Positions 14,301 through 26,220 of a stretch of 64,000 bases of DNA are shown piece after piece. The DNA lies in assembly GCA_021234535.1 (NCBI GenBank), contig CM037835.1:7006001-7070000 (forward strand). Direction: 5' to 3'. A model generated the notes under the pieces. The model was not told where the DNA came from. It searched no databases and was given only the letters and a program-made list of their open reading frames with translations. The DNA comes from Stichopus chloronotus. Taxonomy: Eukaryota > Echinodermata > Holothuroidea > Aspidochirotida > Stichopodidae. The stretch's first letter is position 1. Each line of letters starts with the position of its first letter. Both the position numbers and the translations under genes were made by a program.

Positions 14301-17300
14301 TACACTGACAGAGGTCACTGGTGACAGAGTTTACCACCCATGGTTAGTACTTTATGACCATTTCAACAAGACTGGAGCTGACATCTGACATCTGGGGGAT
14401 ATTGTTGGGAGTTCCTGATGGAACTTCATCAAAGCTTCGGCTACCAGTAAAAAGACAGATGAGAACTTCAAGCCGGAAATGGCTGCATTGTCTACCTCGT
14501 AATCGACCTCCTCCAGTTCTTTTTGGCCCCAGTCTTTGAATACCCTGGACGAGGTGCATTGTTCCACACGTAGGCGTTCTTTGACATTGTATGAGATTGT
14601 CTGTGGTCTAAAGGGGGTCTGATAGCCCTATCCTGCTTGGCTACGTAAGCCGACCACTTTCGTCTGGACACTATGTTCTTGAACCGATCAAAACAGGAAA
14701 CATCGATGGGAATGAGAGGTACAGGTGGAGCTGAAGTCAGGTTGGTCCAAGTTAGCTTTGAACTCTCCTTCTCTTCCCCTCTTCAGTAGGCTGATCTGGG
14801 AAGCCTGGATAGCTGAAGCTCAGCTGTTGAGTCTCTCAAGTCCAACTCTTCTATCTCAGTCCTGTGAGGAGTCCCGGATCGAAGCTGGCCTCATATCTGC
14901 CCTGAAGTCAGGCCGCCTGGTTGGTGAAATCATCCAAGGCCTAGCGGTCTAACATACCCAGGTCTTGGTACTGCAGGCCTTGTTCAGTCTGTAGAGGCTG
15001 GGGAGATTGGGGTGCGGCACGGTCACCGGCCTAGGAAGTGGACACTTTCTCCAGGAGTGGTTTCAATAGGCCGGACAGCTATGGCAGTAGTCACTCAGTC
15101 ATGCCGGTCGACATCCCTCGTAGGCAATCTCTGGAAGCAGAATTCTGATTAGCCCTTTCTGCGCTGACATCCGTAACCCTGATCCTTATTCACAACTAAG
15201 ACGTTCGAGGGTGGGGATTCCCAGCACCAAGAGTGATGTCTTTGACCTGATTGAGAACTTGAAGAGCTTGAAAAGCTTAAATGGCTGTCCCTGTCTGATC
15301 TGGTTGGACACAGGTCCTGGTGTCTTTCTGGTGCCTCGGTCTGGGTCAAGACTACCTCAGTGTTCGCTTGAAGGGGCACCTCTGGTGTGAGCCCTTCCTC
15401 CTTGTCTCCAAAGTCTCTACAGGGTCCACAGCTCCTGGGGTATCAAAAAGCTCTCTAGAGTCGGTGAAGCGTTGGCCCTTCGGTCTGGGCTTCCACTTCG
15501 CCTGCTGTTTGCCCTTGGGTCAGGATTTTGGATCTGAGGGTTTGCCGGCGGCCACAGAGGAAGAAGTCAATGGGTCACTGCCCCGGAGTCAACCACAGTT
15601 CCGGGTTGAAACGCTGATTCTCGCAGGACACTTGAGGATTGGGAGTAAGGTCCAGCTGAGATTGTAACTTTTGTCTACATCCCTGCATCCACGACTTGAT
15701 GTCGTGCCACTGGTCTGACATGAAGTCAATGCAAACAAGGCAGGAGTCTTTTCCTCCCGCACGGACGGCCTTTAGGGCACAACTCATGGGAGTCCCACTG
15801 ATGTCCCGGCCGGGAGAGGGAACACATCTCACACTTCATAGGTTGACATTGTTTGGCAGCCATATCTGAACTTACTGTTTATGAAGCTAGCAACTGTCAG
15901 ATTAAGCAATAACGATTGAGATTGCACAGTAACAGAGTACAACTACGTAATAAGGGCTTGCACAATGACCAAGTTACATTACATAGTACGACCAGGACGA
16001 TAATAACATAGGATACGAAATATGAGGACACAAAAAAACGAAAATTTCGTGTGAAATTAAACAATTAAGGTACCAACGTCTAAATACACGCTAGTAAGAC
16101 AACTAGTGGAGGAAGCTGACAGCATAGTTAAATCTGACAAAAACAAGAACTATTGTACAGATACTGTAGGCTAATACACAAGCATGAAGTACACATAGAC
16201 AACATAGGGAATCAGACCACGTGGCCTAAAAGTTCCTCCAAATCCCCCCCCCCCCTAGAACTGTATGACAGGGGGAAGCCTGTCTAGGGGGAAAAGAGGG
16301 GACAAGGGCACTAACCCAAGAGACGGGGGATTTCTACGTCTACACAGACAAGGGAGGTAGGAAGGAGGGAGCCTCCCAAAAATTTTGCAGAAATACTACC
16401 CCTAGAAACCAAAAGGGCGCACACCAGCAAGAGGCCTGCGAAGGTAAAAACCCTTCAAGAAACCCCAGTAAGATACTTATCAGAAGCCAGGTGCGAGGCT
16501 TCTGAAAATGATAAGTAAGTGAGTGGCAAAGTAAATAATTGCACTCAATGTGTCACAAGTTGTGAATAAAAACAAAAGAAATGAGATATCAGACAGAACA
16601 GACAATACAGTTGCATAAATATCAGAATACTGGTTGAGTTATGAAATACCAATTTGTAACTTGTTTGGAAATGTTGTGAAACTGTAATCACAAATGTTGA
16701 TAACTACTGTTGTTTACCTTTTTTGAATCCATAGGTGGTGATATTTTAAAAATATAGACCCCACACATCAAATTACAAAACTCTGTCCCATCAAAGGCAA
16801 TAAGGATTATCATTAATAACTGTTACAGAAATGTTTGATAGGTTTATGAAATTTTCAGCTTCCTTATATTGTACATCTTACGTTGGCACTGTATTATCTA
16901 TGACATGTTTTGATCAAACCCACCAAGGTTTACCACACATATCAGTTGCTCTCAATCAGCCAGAGGTACCAAAAAGGAAGGCAAAGACATATTAATTTGC
17001 AATACTCTTTTTGTAATTTATACCATGGACCCCACATGAACACTTCTGTCACCATTTGAAAGACATGCAAAGACAATACAAGTATCAGCACATTCCTCAA
17101 TTTCAATTCCAGGAGGAATTCTAATCATTGAAAATGCTGTCAAAAATTAACATCACGTGCCAATCAAAGAAAGCAGGAGTAAAGAATGGGAGGTTGCATG
17201 CATATTATCCCTGAAGCAACTCTCCAGTTGGAGCACTTGACATGTACCTAGAGGAAAAGTCCAAAAATTTCTACAATATAAGCCCTTGCCACCACAATTC

Positions 17301-20300
17301 ACGCTAAAGAGAAAGATCACTTTTGGGAATTTCCTCCGGTTTCTCTGCAGTTTGTTTTTGTCTATTCTTCATTTTTCCTGCCATCTCTCTGATGTGCAAG
17401 CTTTTAACTTGATGGATATCTTCACGCAAAAAGAACAACATACCTCGAATAAACAACAGCATGTATGAAATGATTTACACATACATGTAAACCATGTAGT
17501 CATGTTTGCACATATCTCAGGCTCCGTACTTATGTGTTTTCTGTCAATTATTCATTTATCCCCCATGATGCACTGTTTAGCTGACAAGTGCTTTTTCATA
17601 ACATAAGCATTGCAAGAGTAGGTATTTTAGTGAAGGTTACTTTCATCATATTTCTAAGCTGTTAACAAAGACAAGGCAGGAATATTGGTGGAGTGATAAT
17701 GGGAGCAGATGGCTAGAACACTCTGTTATTCATTTTATTTGCTGTTATGGCAACTACACTCCTCATTTAGGACATTCACTGCCAACACAGCAATTGGAAG
17801 TACTATATTTAAAAATTCCAACTGAGAAATCAAACCCCTGGACATTTTGAGCTTCCCCTGAGATGCAACCAAATCATGTGCCTCATGGCTTGTTGTACAA
17901 GCCACAAGGCATGCTTGTGTATTTATAAGATAAGCACAAACTAAACACAGAGAATTAAAGAACAAATCAATTTTCAGTACTTTATTAGCGACTAGGAAAA
18001 ATCATCTACATGTCTTTCACAAGAATGAGTGATAAAAATTCAACAGCTAGGAGTCACAGATGCTTACAAACAAAAATATTATGCAAATGACAAAATTTCA
18101 AAGTAATGTATTTGCAGAGACTCAGCAATGGGATGCACCACTTCAAGTCTATTTTAGGATTCCTGGGAACCAAAGGGATTAAAATGTCATACACTCATGC
18201 ATTTGTTTCATATACAGTACCACCTGAGAGGTATTGTACACAAACCTTCAACATGCATTTTGCAGCCAGCAGAAACTTAAGGTTTCTGACCAAACATCAT
18301 GGGATTGAGTCTGCATCAACTGACAAGAACAAAGATCACTCTAAAAGGCAACGCTGCAAGAAGATGTCATGTCAGTGAATGAAGCAGTGGTCAGAAGAAC
18401 AACTTCTCAAAGGAAGATATGAAAGGACTATCATTCAAAGCAGCTGACCACAATAAATGGCAATGCTAAACATTACCACATACTCTCCATACTGTTGCAA
18501 CCAACTCACAACATGTCTTTCAAGCTTAGTAGCTACAAAACTGCAACGTAATACATGTCTAACGATGCTAAACTGATGAAGATGCATTTTCCAATATAAA
18601 CTATGATGACGATGTCATCGGAGATACATTTCCTAGTGATTAGTTTCGTCATAAATCTCTCACGTATGCATTAAGTACCGCTGCTTGTAAATGCTGTATC
18701 AGCATGAGTTGTGAAAGTAGAAGTGGAGCAAAATAAGAATCAATCTCTCCTAAAGATTTACTTAGGTAGAGGGAAGAAATGACTTCCATGTTCGATTATA
18801 ATTCAAAGCTGAGATAGATATCAAAGGTAGCAATGGTATCCTAACTGGGTACACTTTCACTGTAATACGGAGTTAGTTACAAAGTACTAAACATTTCTTT
18901 GCAGGGACCTTCAAGAGGCTTTCCCTTTTCCTAACACACAGTGACCAATTTCACTGAAAGGCCTAGTGATAGACTGGCGTTGTCTCATGCAGAGCAACTC
19001 CAGATATTTATTTTGGGGATGTATTGAAGAGATTTCCAATATTAAAATTTTTCAACATATCAAAATTGACAAACGATGGTATTATTCATCACTTACAGTA
19101 TCAGCAATGAAGGAAAAAACTGTGTAGGTTTTCACTATCAATCACAGAAAACTCCAAGAACTGAATGTTGCATGCACACAGTACACAGCAATAAGATTAA
19201 GCATGATCAAAGTTAGTTCAACAGTCACTTCTACTTACCTCCACTTGCATGGGGCTTATGCGGCTCAAACACATCAAAAGTCTGAGTGGCACCATCTGAC
19301 ATCTCAATACTTCTTCTGTTTCCCTGAGGGTTTGGACATTGGAACCTCCCAAATTTTGCATACAAAATAGTTTGCACATGTCCAGATCTTCCCCATAGAT
19401 ATGTTGGAACGTAGCTGTCATGAGATGCAGAACATACGCGTTGACTTTACACACTTTCAACTGAACTCTAGCAGTAAATCAGGCATTGGACATGATATCT
19501 CAAACAGTACATCTCATACAGTAAACTCCCTCGAGAACTCCTCCATTTTCCTTCCAGATAAAATTATCATTTTTAAATTTGAAAAACATGCACATGAGAT
19601 TAGAAGCTTGACTTTAGTACTTCTGACAGACTTCATTCCAAGAAATGACAATAGACCTTCCCATAAGCATTTGTAAAATTAACTTGTTAGTTAGCTACTT
19701 TATAAACCTATACTGTAAATATTGAGGAAATATAGAAAACAAAAATTAATTTTAATTTTCTAACACAAAACAAACATTTATCATACTTTGTTGTGAATGT
19801 GTCCCAGAAAAGCAATCAAGAAAAACTACTCTGAACAATCAATCTGTTTTGACAAACACAAAATCTAGCACTGTACATTACTAATTTTCAAAGGGAATAA
19901 AGTAAAGATCATGATAACCTTTCCTTCCATGTTAGCTACAGTACGACTGCTGACTTTGACATCTGGTTGTTTCCCTCTTTATCACCCAATTACATTTTTA
20001 AGTGAATCAGAGTTCTAAAAATGGACCATATGGACCTTGGACCCACAAATCTTGAATACTCTGAAGGCACGACTACCATAATGCATTCATATACCACATA
20101 TAAACATTTTCCACGCTTTAAAACTTGAGATATTATGTTAAAAAAGTTTTTAGTGTTTGTCGGCAGTGTCCCAGATGACCTTTGACCTCCACAAAAACAC
20201 ATTTGGGCACACCTTCTGAATATGGTGAAAATACATACCAAGTTTGACATTCATCCAACTATCCCCTATTGAGTTAGAGCGTACCAAAGCAAGTGTCACA

Positions 20301-20955
20301 GACACACACACATACACACACCAACCTGATTGCATACAGAAGGTTCCTTTGCTGATGCAAGGAACCAAAAAGTCAGTATTTTCAATGATGTTACAGAAGT
20401 GCAACATGACTCAGAAACGTTTGAAAGCAATGTTTTGATATGGTACAAAAGAAGGAGAAAAACGTAAAAAGGCAACTGTATCAATGCAATTTACATTACA
20501 TATTGCTTGGAGTATAAAATTTTATGTTTATTCAGAGCTACTGTATATATACAGTAGTTGCAGAAGTCTGGCCTTCCTAATAAGTTAATCTATAGTGGAA
20601 CTCTGTTGAGACTGACACAAACACTGTGTATAGTGTTTGGCAACTTCAGGAAAAGACTCATTACCGCATACAGTTTATACTACACTAAAATTTATGCTCA
20701 GCTATCTTCCCTTCTCTCACCCCCTCCCCCCCCCCACTTCCTCCTCTATTATTGGGCTGATATCATCCTTTCAACAATTTCATTTATTACTTACGGTTTA
20801 TGCAATATGTCACAGACCCGCAGGACACTTTGATTAAACTTTGAATCAACATACTTCAGGAACGGCTTCGCTGGGGGATCCGTTAGCTTCAGAAATTTGA
20901 TGACAATGTAGTAGACAAGTACGAAAGATGATGCAATGATCAAGGGGTGAGCCAT
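2053..20955 (-). CDS. ABHD2: ABHD2-like monoacylglycerol lipase / alpha/beta hydrolase, 7 coding exons
   Basis: Joining 20795-20955, 19239-19414, 13187-13354, 9544-9727, 6011-6229, 4171-4240 and 2053-2358 gives 1284 nt and 427 aa, close to the roughly 425 aa of vertebrate ABHD2. All phases match. Residues 4-22 form a hydrophobic type II anchor. Family blocks follow in order: WGRSGHVQT, SDGATQTFD, CPGIAN, SPRMFTYG, the nucleophile elbow GFSMG (Ser196), CQGY, a DD pair (Asp339) and HGGHLGFFEG (His370). Asp to His spacing is 31, as in the human protein. Known family role: a serine hydrolase of 2-arachidonoylglycerol and other esters; the mammalian protein is the progesterone-stimulated lipase of the sperm membrane. 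An in-frame TAG two codons upstream supports the start. No inactivating change is seen, so the gene is probably functional. The ligand response here is unknown. Confidence 0.95.
2640..3190. repeat. degenerate ~25-bp tandem array in ABHD2 intron 6
   Basis: The block breaks into units of 24-26 nt that begin with variants of TCCATTCTTGAACAAGTG, for example near 2831, 2856, 2880, 2905 and 2931. Divergence is high, so no two units are identical. It looks like an old satellite-type array. Boundaries are approximate. Confidence 0.6.
4171..4240 (-). CDS. ABHD2: ABHD2 coding exon 6 (70-nt exon)
   Basis: This 70-nt exon was found by filling the gap between exons 5 and 7. It encodes roughly RMVGWSNIMEYYEDCS and ARHLRK, matching the vertebrate FHGYNSLKEYYEEESC and RYLHRI region. 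The acceptor is TTTTTAACAG|GAGG and the donor is AGGAAG|GTAACT. It enters in phase 2 and leaves in phase 0, as its neighbours require. Confidence 0.92.
4905..5392. mobile_element. possible MITE bounded by inverted CGGGTACCC-rich ends
   Basis: CTCAGTCGGGTAACGGGTAC near 4905 is matched in inverse orientation by a segment near 5362-5388 whose reverse complement reads CTGAGTCGGGTATCTGGGTA. The arms are about 20-25 bp and imperfect, with roughly 440 bp of AT-rich non-coding sequence between them. No clear target duplication was found, so the element class is not assigned. It spans ABHD2 intron 5. Confidence 0.45.
6011..6229 (-). CDS. ABHD2: ABHD2 coding exon 5 (cap/lid region)
   Basis: Encodes about residues 230-303, including SGRRIYNFMM and GATSLCHIDEHLSR, which align with RRFYNFLM and TATSLMQIDDNVMR of the vertebrate protein. 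This stretch corresponds to the helical cap. The acceptor is CTTCATAG|AGCCC and the donor is TCAAG|GTGAGA. Confidence 0.94.
7604..7718. mobile_element. putative piggyBac-like MITE (115 bp, TTAA ends)
   Basis: The segment starts TTAACCAATTCACAGCCA and ends with the inverse of TTAACCCTTTCACGGCCA, so 14-15 of about 18 terminal bases match. TTAA target sites and a CCCTTT-type terminus are hallmarks of piggyBac elements. There is no coding capacity in 115 bp. It lies in ABHD2 intron 4. Confidence 0.6.
9544..9727 (-). CDS. ABHD2: ABHD2 coding exon 4 (nucleophile elbow)
   Basis: Encodes about residues 169-230. It carries GFSMG with the catalytic serine at residue 196, followed by NIVVKYLGE and SVCQGY. 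The acceptor is ATTCCACAG|GTGAC. The donor reads ACGAG|GTTAGA, weaker than consensus. It was chosen because joining here gives R-A-L in register with the vertebrate protein, while reading on gives unrelated sequence. A hAT MITE lies only 69 bp upstream of the acceptor. Confidence 0.93.
9797..10169. mobile_element. hAT-type MITE, 373 bp, perfect 8-bp TSD
   Basis: The left end reads CAGGGATGTCCCCACGCC. The right end inverted reads CAGGGTTGTCACCAGACC, 14 of 18 identical. The element is flanked by AACTGACT at 9789-9796 and again at 10170-10177, an exact 8-bp duplication as made by hAT transposases. The interior has no transposase. It sits in ABHD2 intron 3 next to the exon 4 acceptor. Confidence 0.88.
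10690..11060. repeat. minisatellite with ~56-60-bp period
   Basis: About six to seven units are recognised by GGCAGTTCACTGGTTGCTAC and GTGACTGAAGACAATTCTAA. The GTTCA landmark recurs at 10754, 10810, 10866, 10926, 10981 and 11040. Copies differ by substitutions and small indels. It lies in ABHD2 intron 3. Confidence 0.9.
12420..12640. repeat. degenerate A-rich tandem repeat (ACATCAACA...AATG units)
   Basis: Units of about 23-28 nt containing AACATCAACAGCAAATG recur several times, with weaker related units reaching back to about 12100. The sequence is purine-rich and non-coding. Boundaries are vague. Confidence 0.5.
13187..13354 (-). CDS. ABHD2: ABHD2 coding exon 3
   Basis: Encodes about residues 113-168, running from GDITLCICPGIAN through a FVDYSQHQGFRVAVLNHIGA block to SPRMFTYG. 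These are strand and oxyanion-side segments of the hydrolase core. The acceptor is TTTTCACAG|GAGAT and the donor is TATG|GTGAGA. Length is 168 nt, entering and leaving in phase 1. Confidence 0.95.
14343..15878 (-). pseudogene. decayed retroelement gag-like ORF (zinc-knuckle type), frameshifted
   Basis: A GC-rich island in AT-rich intron sequence reads as broken coding DNA on the minus strand. From ATG at 15864 it encodes a Cys/His cluster containing CEMC, HQWDSHELC, then PCG. A frame change near 15740-15760 is needed to continue into CLVCIDFMSDQWHDIKSWM. A Ser-rich part follows (about 15150-15379), then two overlapping frames at 14344-14567. Stops and shifts break it throughout. The Cys/His layout followed by a W-rich segment resembles gag-like ORF1 proteins of DIRS-like retroelements, but the family assignment is inference. 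No polymerase or integrase is visible. Confidence 0.5.
16235..16520. mobile_element. G/C-rich flank of the 14.3-15.9 kb element, with inverted arms
   Basis: A C12 run at 16244-16255 is followed by a purine-rich GGGGAAAAGAGGGG segment. Next come inverted arms CTTATCAGAAGCC and GGCTTCTGAAAATGATAAG near 16477-16514. The composition matches the neighbouring gag-like pseudogene rather than the intron, so this may be its 5' terminal region. No terminal repeat partner was identified. Confidence 0.35.
16521..19238. other. ABHD2 intron 2, nothing recognisable
   Basis: The sequence is AT-rich and unique-looking. Open frames here are short and have no recognisable protein content or paired splice sites. 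Confidence 0.5.
19239..19414 (-). CDS. ABHD2: ABHD2 coding exon 2
   Basis: Encodes about residues 54-112. It contains YVPTYLWGRSGHVQT and SDGATQTFDVFEP, both close to the vertebrate family. The acceptor is TGACAG|CTAC and the donor is GGAG|GTAAGT. A longer frame over the same bases (19218-19460) is a shadow in another phase and was not used. Confidence 0.95.
20145..20350 (-). repeat. copy of a (GT)n repeat family with a DR1 site
   Basis: On the minus strand this holds a TG-rich microsatellite, GTGACACTTGC, CTCAATAGGGG and then AGGTCAAAGGTCA (20176-20188). The microsatellite side is closely matched at 27890-28060, and the same order of landmarks recurs on the plus strand near 45.1 and 51.2 kb. 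The element class is unknown. Confidence 0.75.
20795..20955 (-). CDS. ABHD2: ABHD2 coding exon 1 (start codon, membrane anchor)
   Basis: The exon encodes residues 1-53 plus two bases of codon 54. It begins with ATG at 20955, preceded in frame by TAG-ACG. It starts MAHPLIIASSFVLVYY, a single hydrophobic segment expected to anchor the protein with the hydrolase domain on the far side. The donor is CC|GTAAGT. The 5' UTR appears to continue to about 21020, where a pyrimidine-containing tract ending in AG marks a likely acceptor for an upstream non-coding exon. Confidence 0.93.
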
Positions 20956-22899
20956 CGTCTACTTTTCTTCAAAGTCCTCTTCGCAGAGTGTATCAGTCTC
21001 TAACGATCTTGTGGCCCAACCTTCGAAAAGAATGCACAACAAATGAAAGCAATGGTAACTGAATACTATAAAATGTACTACTTTACCAGCGGGGATGTGC
21101 TGTTATACCATGCATTTTTCAAAATCACCAAAGGACTGACTGCATTCCTCCAGTTGCGAAAAGCTGTAAAATCTGCCACACCATGTTCTGTTTGTGCAAA
21201 AATAAAATAAACAATTGCAAAATTTAGAAGATTTCAATGGTTGTGAAACGCAAATCTCCCTACGGTATCTGTGTTTAGTCAATAAAAAAAAAACTAAATC
21301 AATCATCTTTCTACTGTAATTAACTCTAATTAGTGGAAAATATATCCGTGAAAAAAAAATGTGGTCCTAGATTTTTTCCAGATCTGTAATTAACAGAAGA
21401 AGAACAAAAAATGGTTGATTTTTTTTCACCAAACAGCCGATCCTGCTTAAACATCAACGAGAGATGGAAAGTGCAAGAAGACTAGATCCTGATATGAGCT
21501 TTTATGTTTTCTCAGATCTGTAATCTTTGACTATTTACACTGAAAATTTGCTGTAAAACATAAAACATTTTTTTTTGATAAAAATGTTAGAATTTATCAC
21601 ATATAGGGTTGCACAGAATTCTAAGTGCATGCAAATTGCCATTTAAGAATTTGTGGATTTACTTTCATGATAACAATTCAGCTAGCTTCAAATTCCGATC
21701 TTAATACTTTGCTACTTCTCATCTGTCAATAGCTAGACAACATCTTGTTCCACTTTGTCCATCTATTCAAGTTGATAATTCTTGCATTTCTAAATTACCG
21801 ACAACAACTTCTCAAAAACATTGTGCCATGTTGTGCCATGTTGGGTGAGTGGAACTTCCCAAAATCCCTACACTAAGCAAACACTTCAGTACACAACTGC
21901 TTCTGTTTTCTTACACTGTTAAGCAAACACCTCAAAGTGCATAAAGACATATTGCTGTATACTATCCAAAATAAGAAGTTGGTTTAAAGAATCAATTGTT
22001 CAAAGACTGGATACAGTGAGAAAAAAATTATAACAATTCAAAGGCAAATGCAGAAGATGCAATGCACCTGAAACTCCATCCAGAAACTTCCATCCAATTA
22101 TATTGTGCCGCTTGAAAATTTGCCAGAAACAGATCTCTCATCTGGATCATATCACTAAGAAATAAGATGACTAAGAAAGTAATAAATCAATGTGGGCTGA
22201 CAAATGACTCACAAGCGACAAGGGCTAGAAAAAGATGAGGTTACTTTAATATTTCATGTGTGTTTTGAAACAGCCAGGCACCAAGGAAAAGGAAAAATAT
22301 ACACCCACCTCACTAATTGCGAAGGACATCACTAGAGACTTTTCTCACCTTTCAAATCATTTTCAGGTTGGAGAGCTTGCAAAAAATAATCTGGAGGAGT
22401 TTGCCTCATTAGGACCATTATGAACCTCTCTGTAATACACATCGACACCACACCAGGATCTATTGCGCTTTTAGTCTGTGAAATACAGACACAACTCTCT
22501 TCTACATTTACACTCTCAAGAATTCAGAAACTCAAAAATGGGCGAAGGGGATTTACTACTGCTAAACAATGATTCCAAATTGATGCTGTCGTTGGTAAAA
22601 GTTACAAGTGGGTTTATGGGGACAAAGGTTTGCTTCAGGGCCCACGTAAGATGACCAAGTAAGATGCCCAAGTAAGAGGGTTTTAAGGGCCATTTATGTA
22701 CAGGTATATTCAAACATTGCCGCAAAATGTCTTTTTCTTATGAAACAATTAACCCAAGATAATGGATATTTTCATTTTATGACAATGTAAAGGGGAGACT
22801 TTATCCTTTTTCTTGGAAGGGGTACAAATCCCCACCCCAAAATCCATGGCTCTCTGACTTGTACCCTGAATTCCACCATTTTTTATGGAGCCAAATTAC

Positions 22900-23040
22900 A
22901 ATATCAAATAACAATATACCTCAAAATTACTCAGGATAACTCCAACTCAAAATACTCGAAAACAAAACTCAAATCACTCAAGATAGTCACAATAACTCCC
23001 ACTCAAAATACCCGAAACAACTCAAAATACAAAACAACAG
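22900..23040. repeat. low-complexity ACTCAAAATAC-type repeat
   Basis: ACTCAAAATAC and close variants recur about six times in 140 bp, with irregular spacing of roughly 15-35 nt. It is non-coding. Confidence 0.5.
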
Positions 23041-26000
23041 TTAGGAGCAGGCTCTGGGACTCGATAAAAACTTTCAGTACTCCTTTCAGTTCTGGTCATG
23101 ACCTTCTATTTTGTGGTACTGTCTTTTGAATAGATTTGATTTATTCATTTTTGTAGGCTAATTATCAGCTAAGTGAGTGTTCTTCCTGTTAAAGGAATAC
23201 AAAACTATAATTCTGACCTTGAACATTTCAGGGGAACAGAATAGTGAATACTGCAAAGCAAAGTATACATTTGAACTATGTAGTATGTATGTCTGGATCT
23301 CTAGAAATACACACTATTGTAGGTCATGCAAATGGAATACTTTGTTTCTAGATCAAAACTTCATCAAGTCTCAAAAGCGAAACAAAACTTTGAATAATTG
23401 TTTGCTCAGATTGCATGTTAATGAGGCACAGTGCCAGAATAAAAACCACAAAGAAACAGATCACTGAAACACCGCCTTTGATTTAAGCATCCGCCTGAAA
23501 TTTATTTCAAGCCCTTGAAAATAGTAATAAAGTCACTGGTAAACTTTGCTCAGAGGGGAATGTCTAAACTGCACCGTTCAAATCTAAGCAATAACTCACC
23601 GTTATTTCTAAATGTGAATTGTAACTAAATTCACTAATCAAACCTATTATCCTACTTCCTTGAGTGGATTGAAAGAGTAATATGGGCTTAAAGTCCAAAG
23701 GGGCATAGTGACTCTAAAAGGTTGTTGGCAACTTGGCTTTGTCGATTTTGATCTAAGCTACACTACGGCCAGAGGTGGATTTCAGACTGACAAAATCATG
23801 ACAAGCAGACATGTACAGCATACTGCACTAACTGCAGTACTTGATGTTAGTTTAGAAGTTGACACTACTGCAATGCTACAGACATAACCATTTAACACAT
23901 TTTGAAAAATTAGTGTCAAATTGGCTATGCAATCTGCTCTTTAACCAAAATGGGAACACTCTTTACTTAGTTTTGCATTTTACTTTCCTTTTTTCTAGAG
24001 CTGTAAAAAAGTCATCATTTAGAAAAAAAAACAAGATGAGATATGGGATTGATTCCCCCCCTGCATTACATACCACACAAGCAGAGACAGAGTAATTTCT
24101 ACGAGCCACTGAATCAGTGGATTCCTTTAGTGTAGAATGACCACTCCATGAGAAAGAAACGATATAATACAACACTTGTAACACAACTGTAAGAACATTC
24201 AGATTTGTAAACTGACAGACCTTCATGTTTACCACTAAAGTCTGTAACCTGCACAGTTTATGTAACCATTTCACAGTACAAGAAAATACAGTTTCCACAT
24301 ACCTGTGCATGTGCATGAAAAAGGCTAAATTTGATCACTCTCTGTTTACAGTTATACTGTATCCTCCTCCCCATCCTCTTACAGGTGTAGTTAAGAAGTA
24401 AAAACATTAAAGTGTAGTGTCTGAAACTTTGGTAAGGCTTTTATTCTCACCATTCAGACACCATTCAGACTATTTGGGAAAATAAATAGCTTACAGGTGG
24501 TTAATCCTGCCATATGATTTCACTAACGACAAAAAGTGTAAAATATGATAATGTGGTGGTGAACAGTTTTGATTCAAATCAACCTAGTGCTTAACTTTGA
24601 ACAAGCCAATGGGAAGTACAGTGTTGAATATTCAGTTAGTCAAAACAACTCAAGATCACTGCTTCGAAAATGATGTGATCAGTATGTAGGTATTTTGTAA
24701 ATAAAGTGCTTCCTTCACCAAATACTACAATTTCCAATACCAACCAAGGTGCAACAACTTGAGAAATATGTTTTTGATACATCAGTGAGACATGTTACAC
24801 TGCATATTTATTGGCAGCACTTACAGTAAAAAATCTGTACTTTCAAATATAATTTCTGTTTTGTACTGTTTTATGCTGATTCCATTGCTTTTCTAAGTAG
24901 GTACTGTCATTTTTGTTCCTTGAAAGTACAACCTCATGTGTACATTAACAAATAAAGAAAAAATTAGGGTAAAAAATATTCTTATTCTTCTGGAGATCAC
25001 AGAACTGATCGAACCAGACCACAGAGATTATAGAGGTTTATCTGAACCATTGAACACTGAAAGGATGGTCCAAAGAAAGAGCCATAAATGAGGAAAAAAC
25101 TTCATTAAGACTTAAAAAGTTCATTACCTTTCTGGTACATTCCAATTGATGTTATACACTTTGAATTGATCCCCTGTGAGTTTACACTACTAAAATTCAC
25201 ACAGTATTGTAACCAAGGACACAAACAGTACCCTTGATCCATATTGATGCATGCCATCCAGGTATTGATTGCTGAAGGCTTTCATCCAATATACTTGAAC
25301 AAAAATAAGCCCACCAACCGCTGCAAGTTGACTTAATCTACTTATATACATGAACCACAGTCTCTTCTTTGAATCCGATCAACACAGTTACCATATATAC
25401 TCTAAAGAGGCAAAGACTGTCTTTCTCCCCTTAGGTGGTGGATAACAAGAAACACAAAGCAGAAATTGCAAGGGTCAGAGTCAATGTAGCAACAACTGCT
25501 GCACACATTTAGATTACATATTCCTTTTGGTGATAAACTGAATCATGGATTCCAAGGTTGAAGTCAAACTGTTTCCCAATTCCAAAATTTGATTACACAC
25601 CTGTGACTTTACTCAAATTCTCAAAACTCAAAAAATGAGACTGCAGGTTGGTTTCTAACTTGCAAAGCATGAAAACAAGAGAAACCACATAGATCACTGT
25701 TGCTACAGCTTTTACAATTGAAGATATCTACTGTACATACAACTTTCACAATGTCAGGGCATTCCTCATTTCCCTATCACGTTTATACTAAGATTTTCAA
25801 AGCGTATTACAAGGATCTTACACTTCTCACTTTTGCATTTTCATTCTTTTTCCTTTAGGGTGGGGCAGTACTTAATTAATTAACTAATTAATTATTGTGC
25901 TAATTGCTGAATCTTATCTGAGCATTTTGAGCCCACAGACATTCCTCATTTCTTGGTAACCAACAAAATGTCAAAAACAGAGACCAAACAAACCAAAATC

Positions 26001-26220
26001 TTACTCAAAATCTACAGTAGTATTACTAGAAATGAGAGACAGGGTAAGTAAGTTCCTGGCAGACACGTTGAGTATAAAATAAATAGGTGAGGTGACAAAA
26101 AAGTGATTATATTGATGAGTGTGTACCATGCTAAAACAGTTTTCAAAGCATTCCAGGCACAAGAGGGGGATAACATCAAGATGATTTTGGTAAGTACGGT
26201 TAAAATTCTTGATTTCTTTA

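Noticed and set aside
14725..15667. Long plus-strand frames (75 and 115 codons) in the GC-rich island
   Set aside because: They are antisense to the gag-like pseudogene, which has the recognisable Cys/His and W motifs.
19218..19460. 80-codon minus-strand frame beginning with ATG
   Set aside because: It is a shadow in the wrong phase of ABHD2 exon 2. The correct frame gives the conserved WGRSGHVQT and SDGATQTFD blocks.
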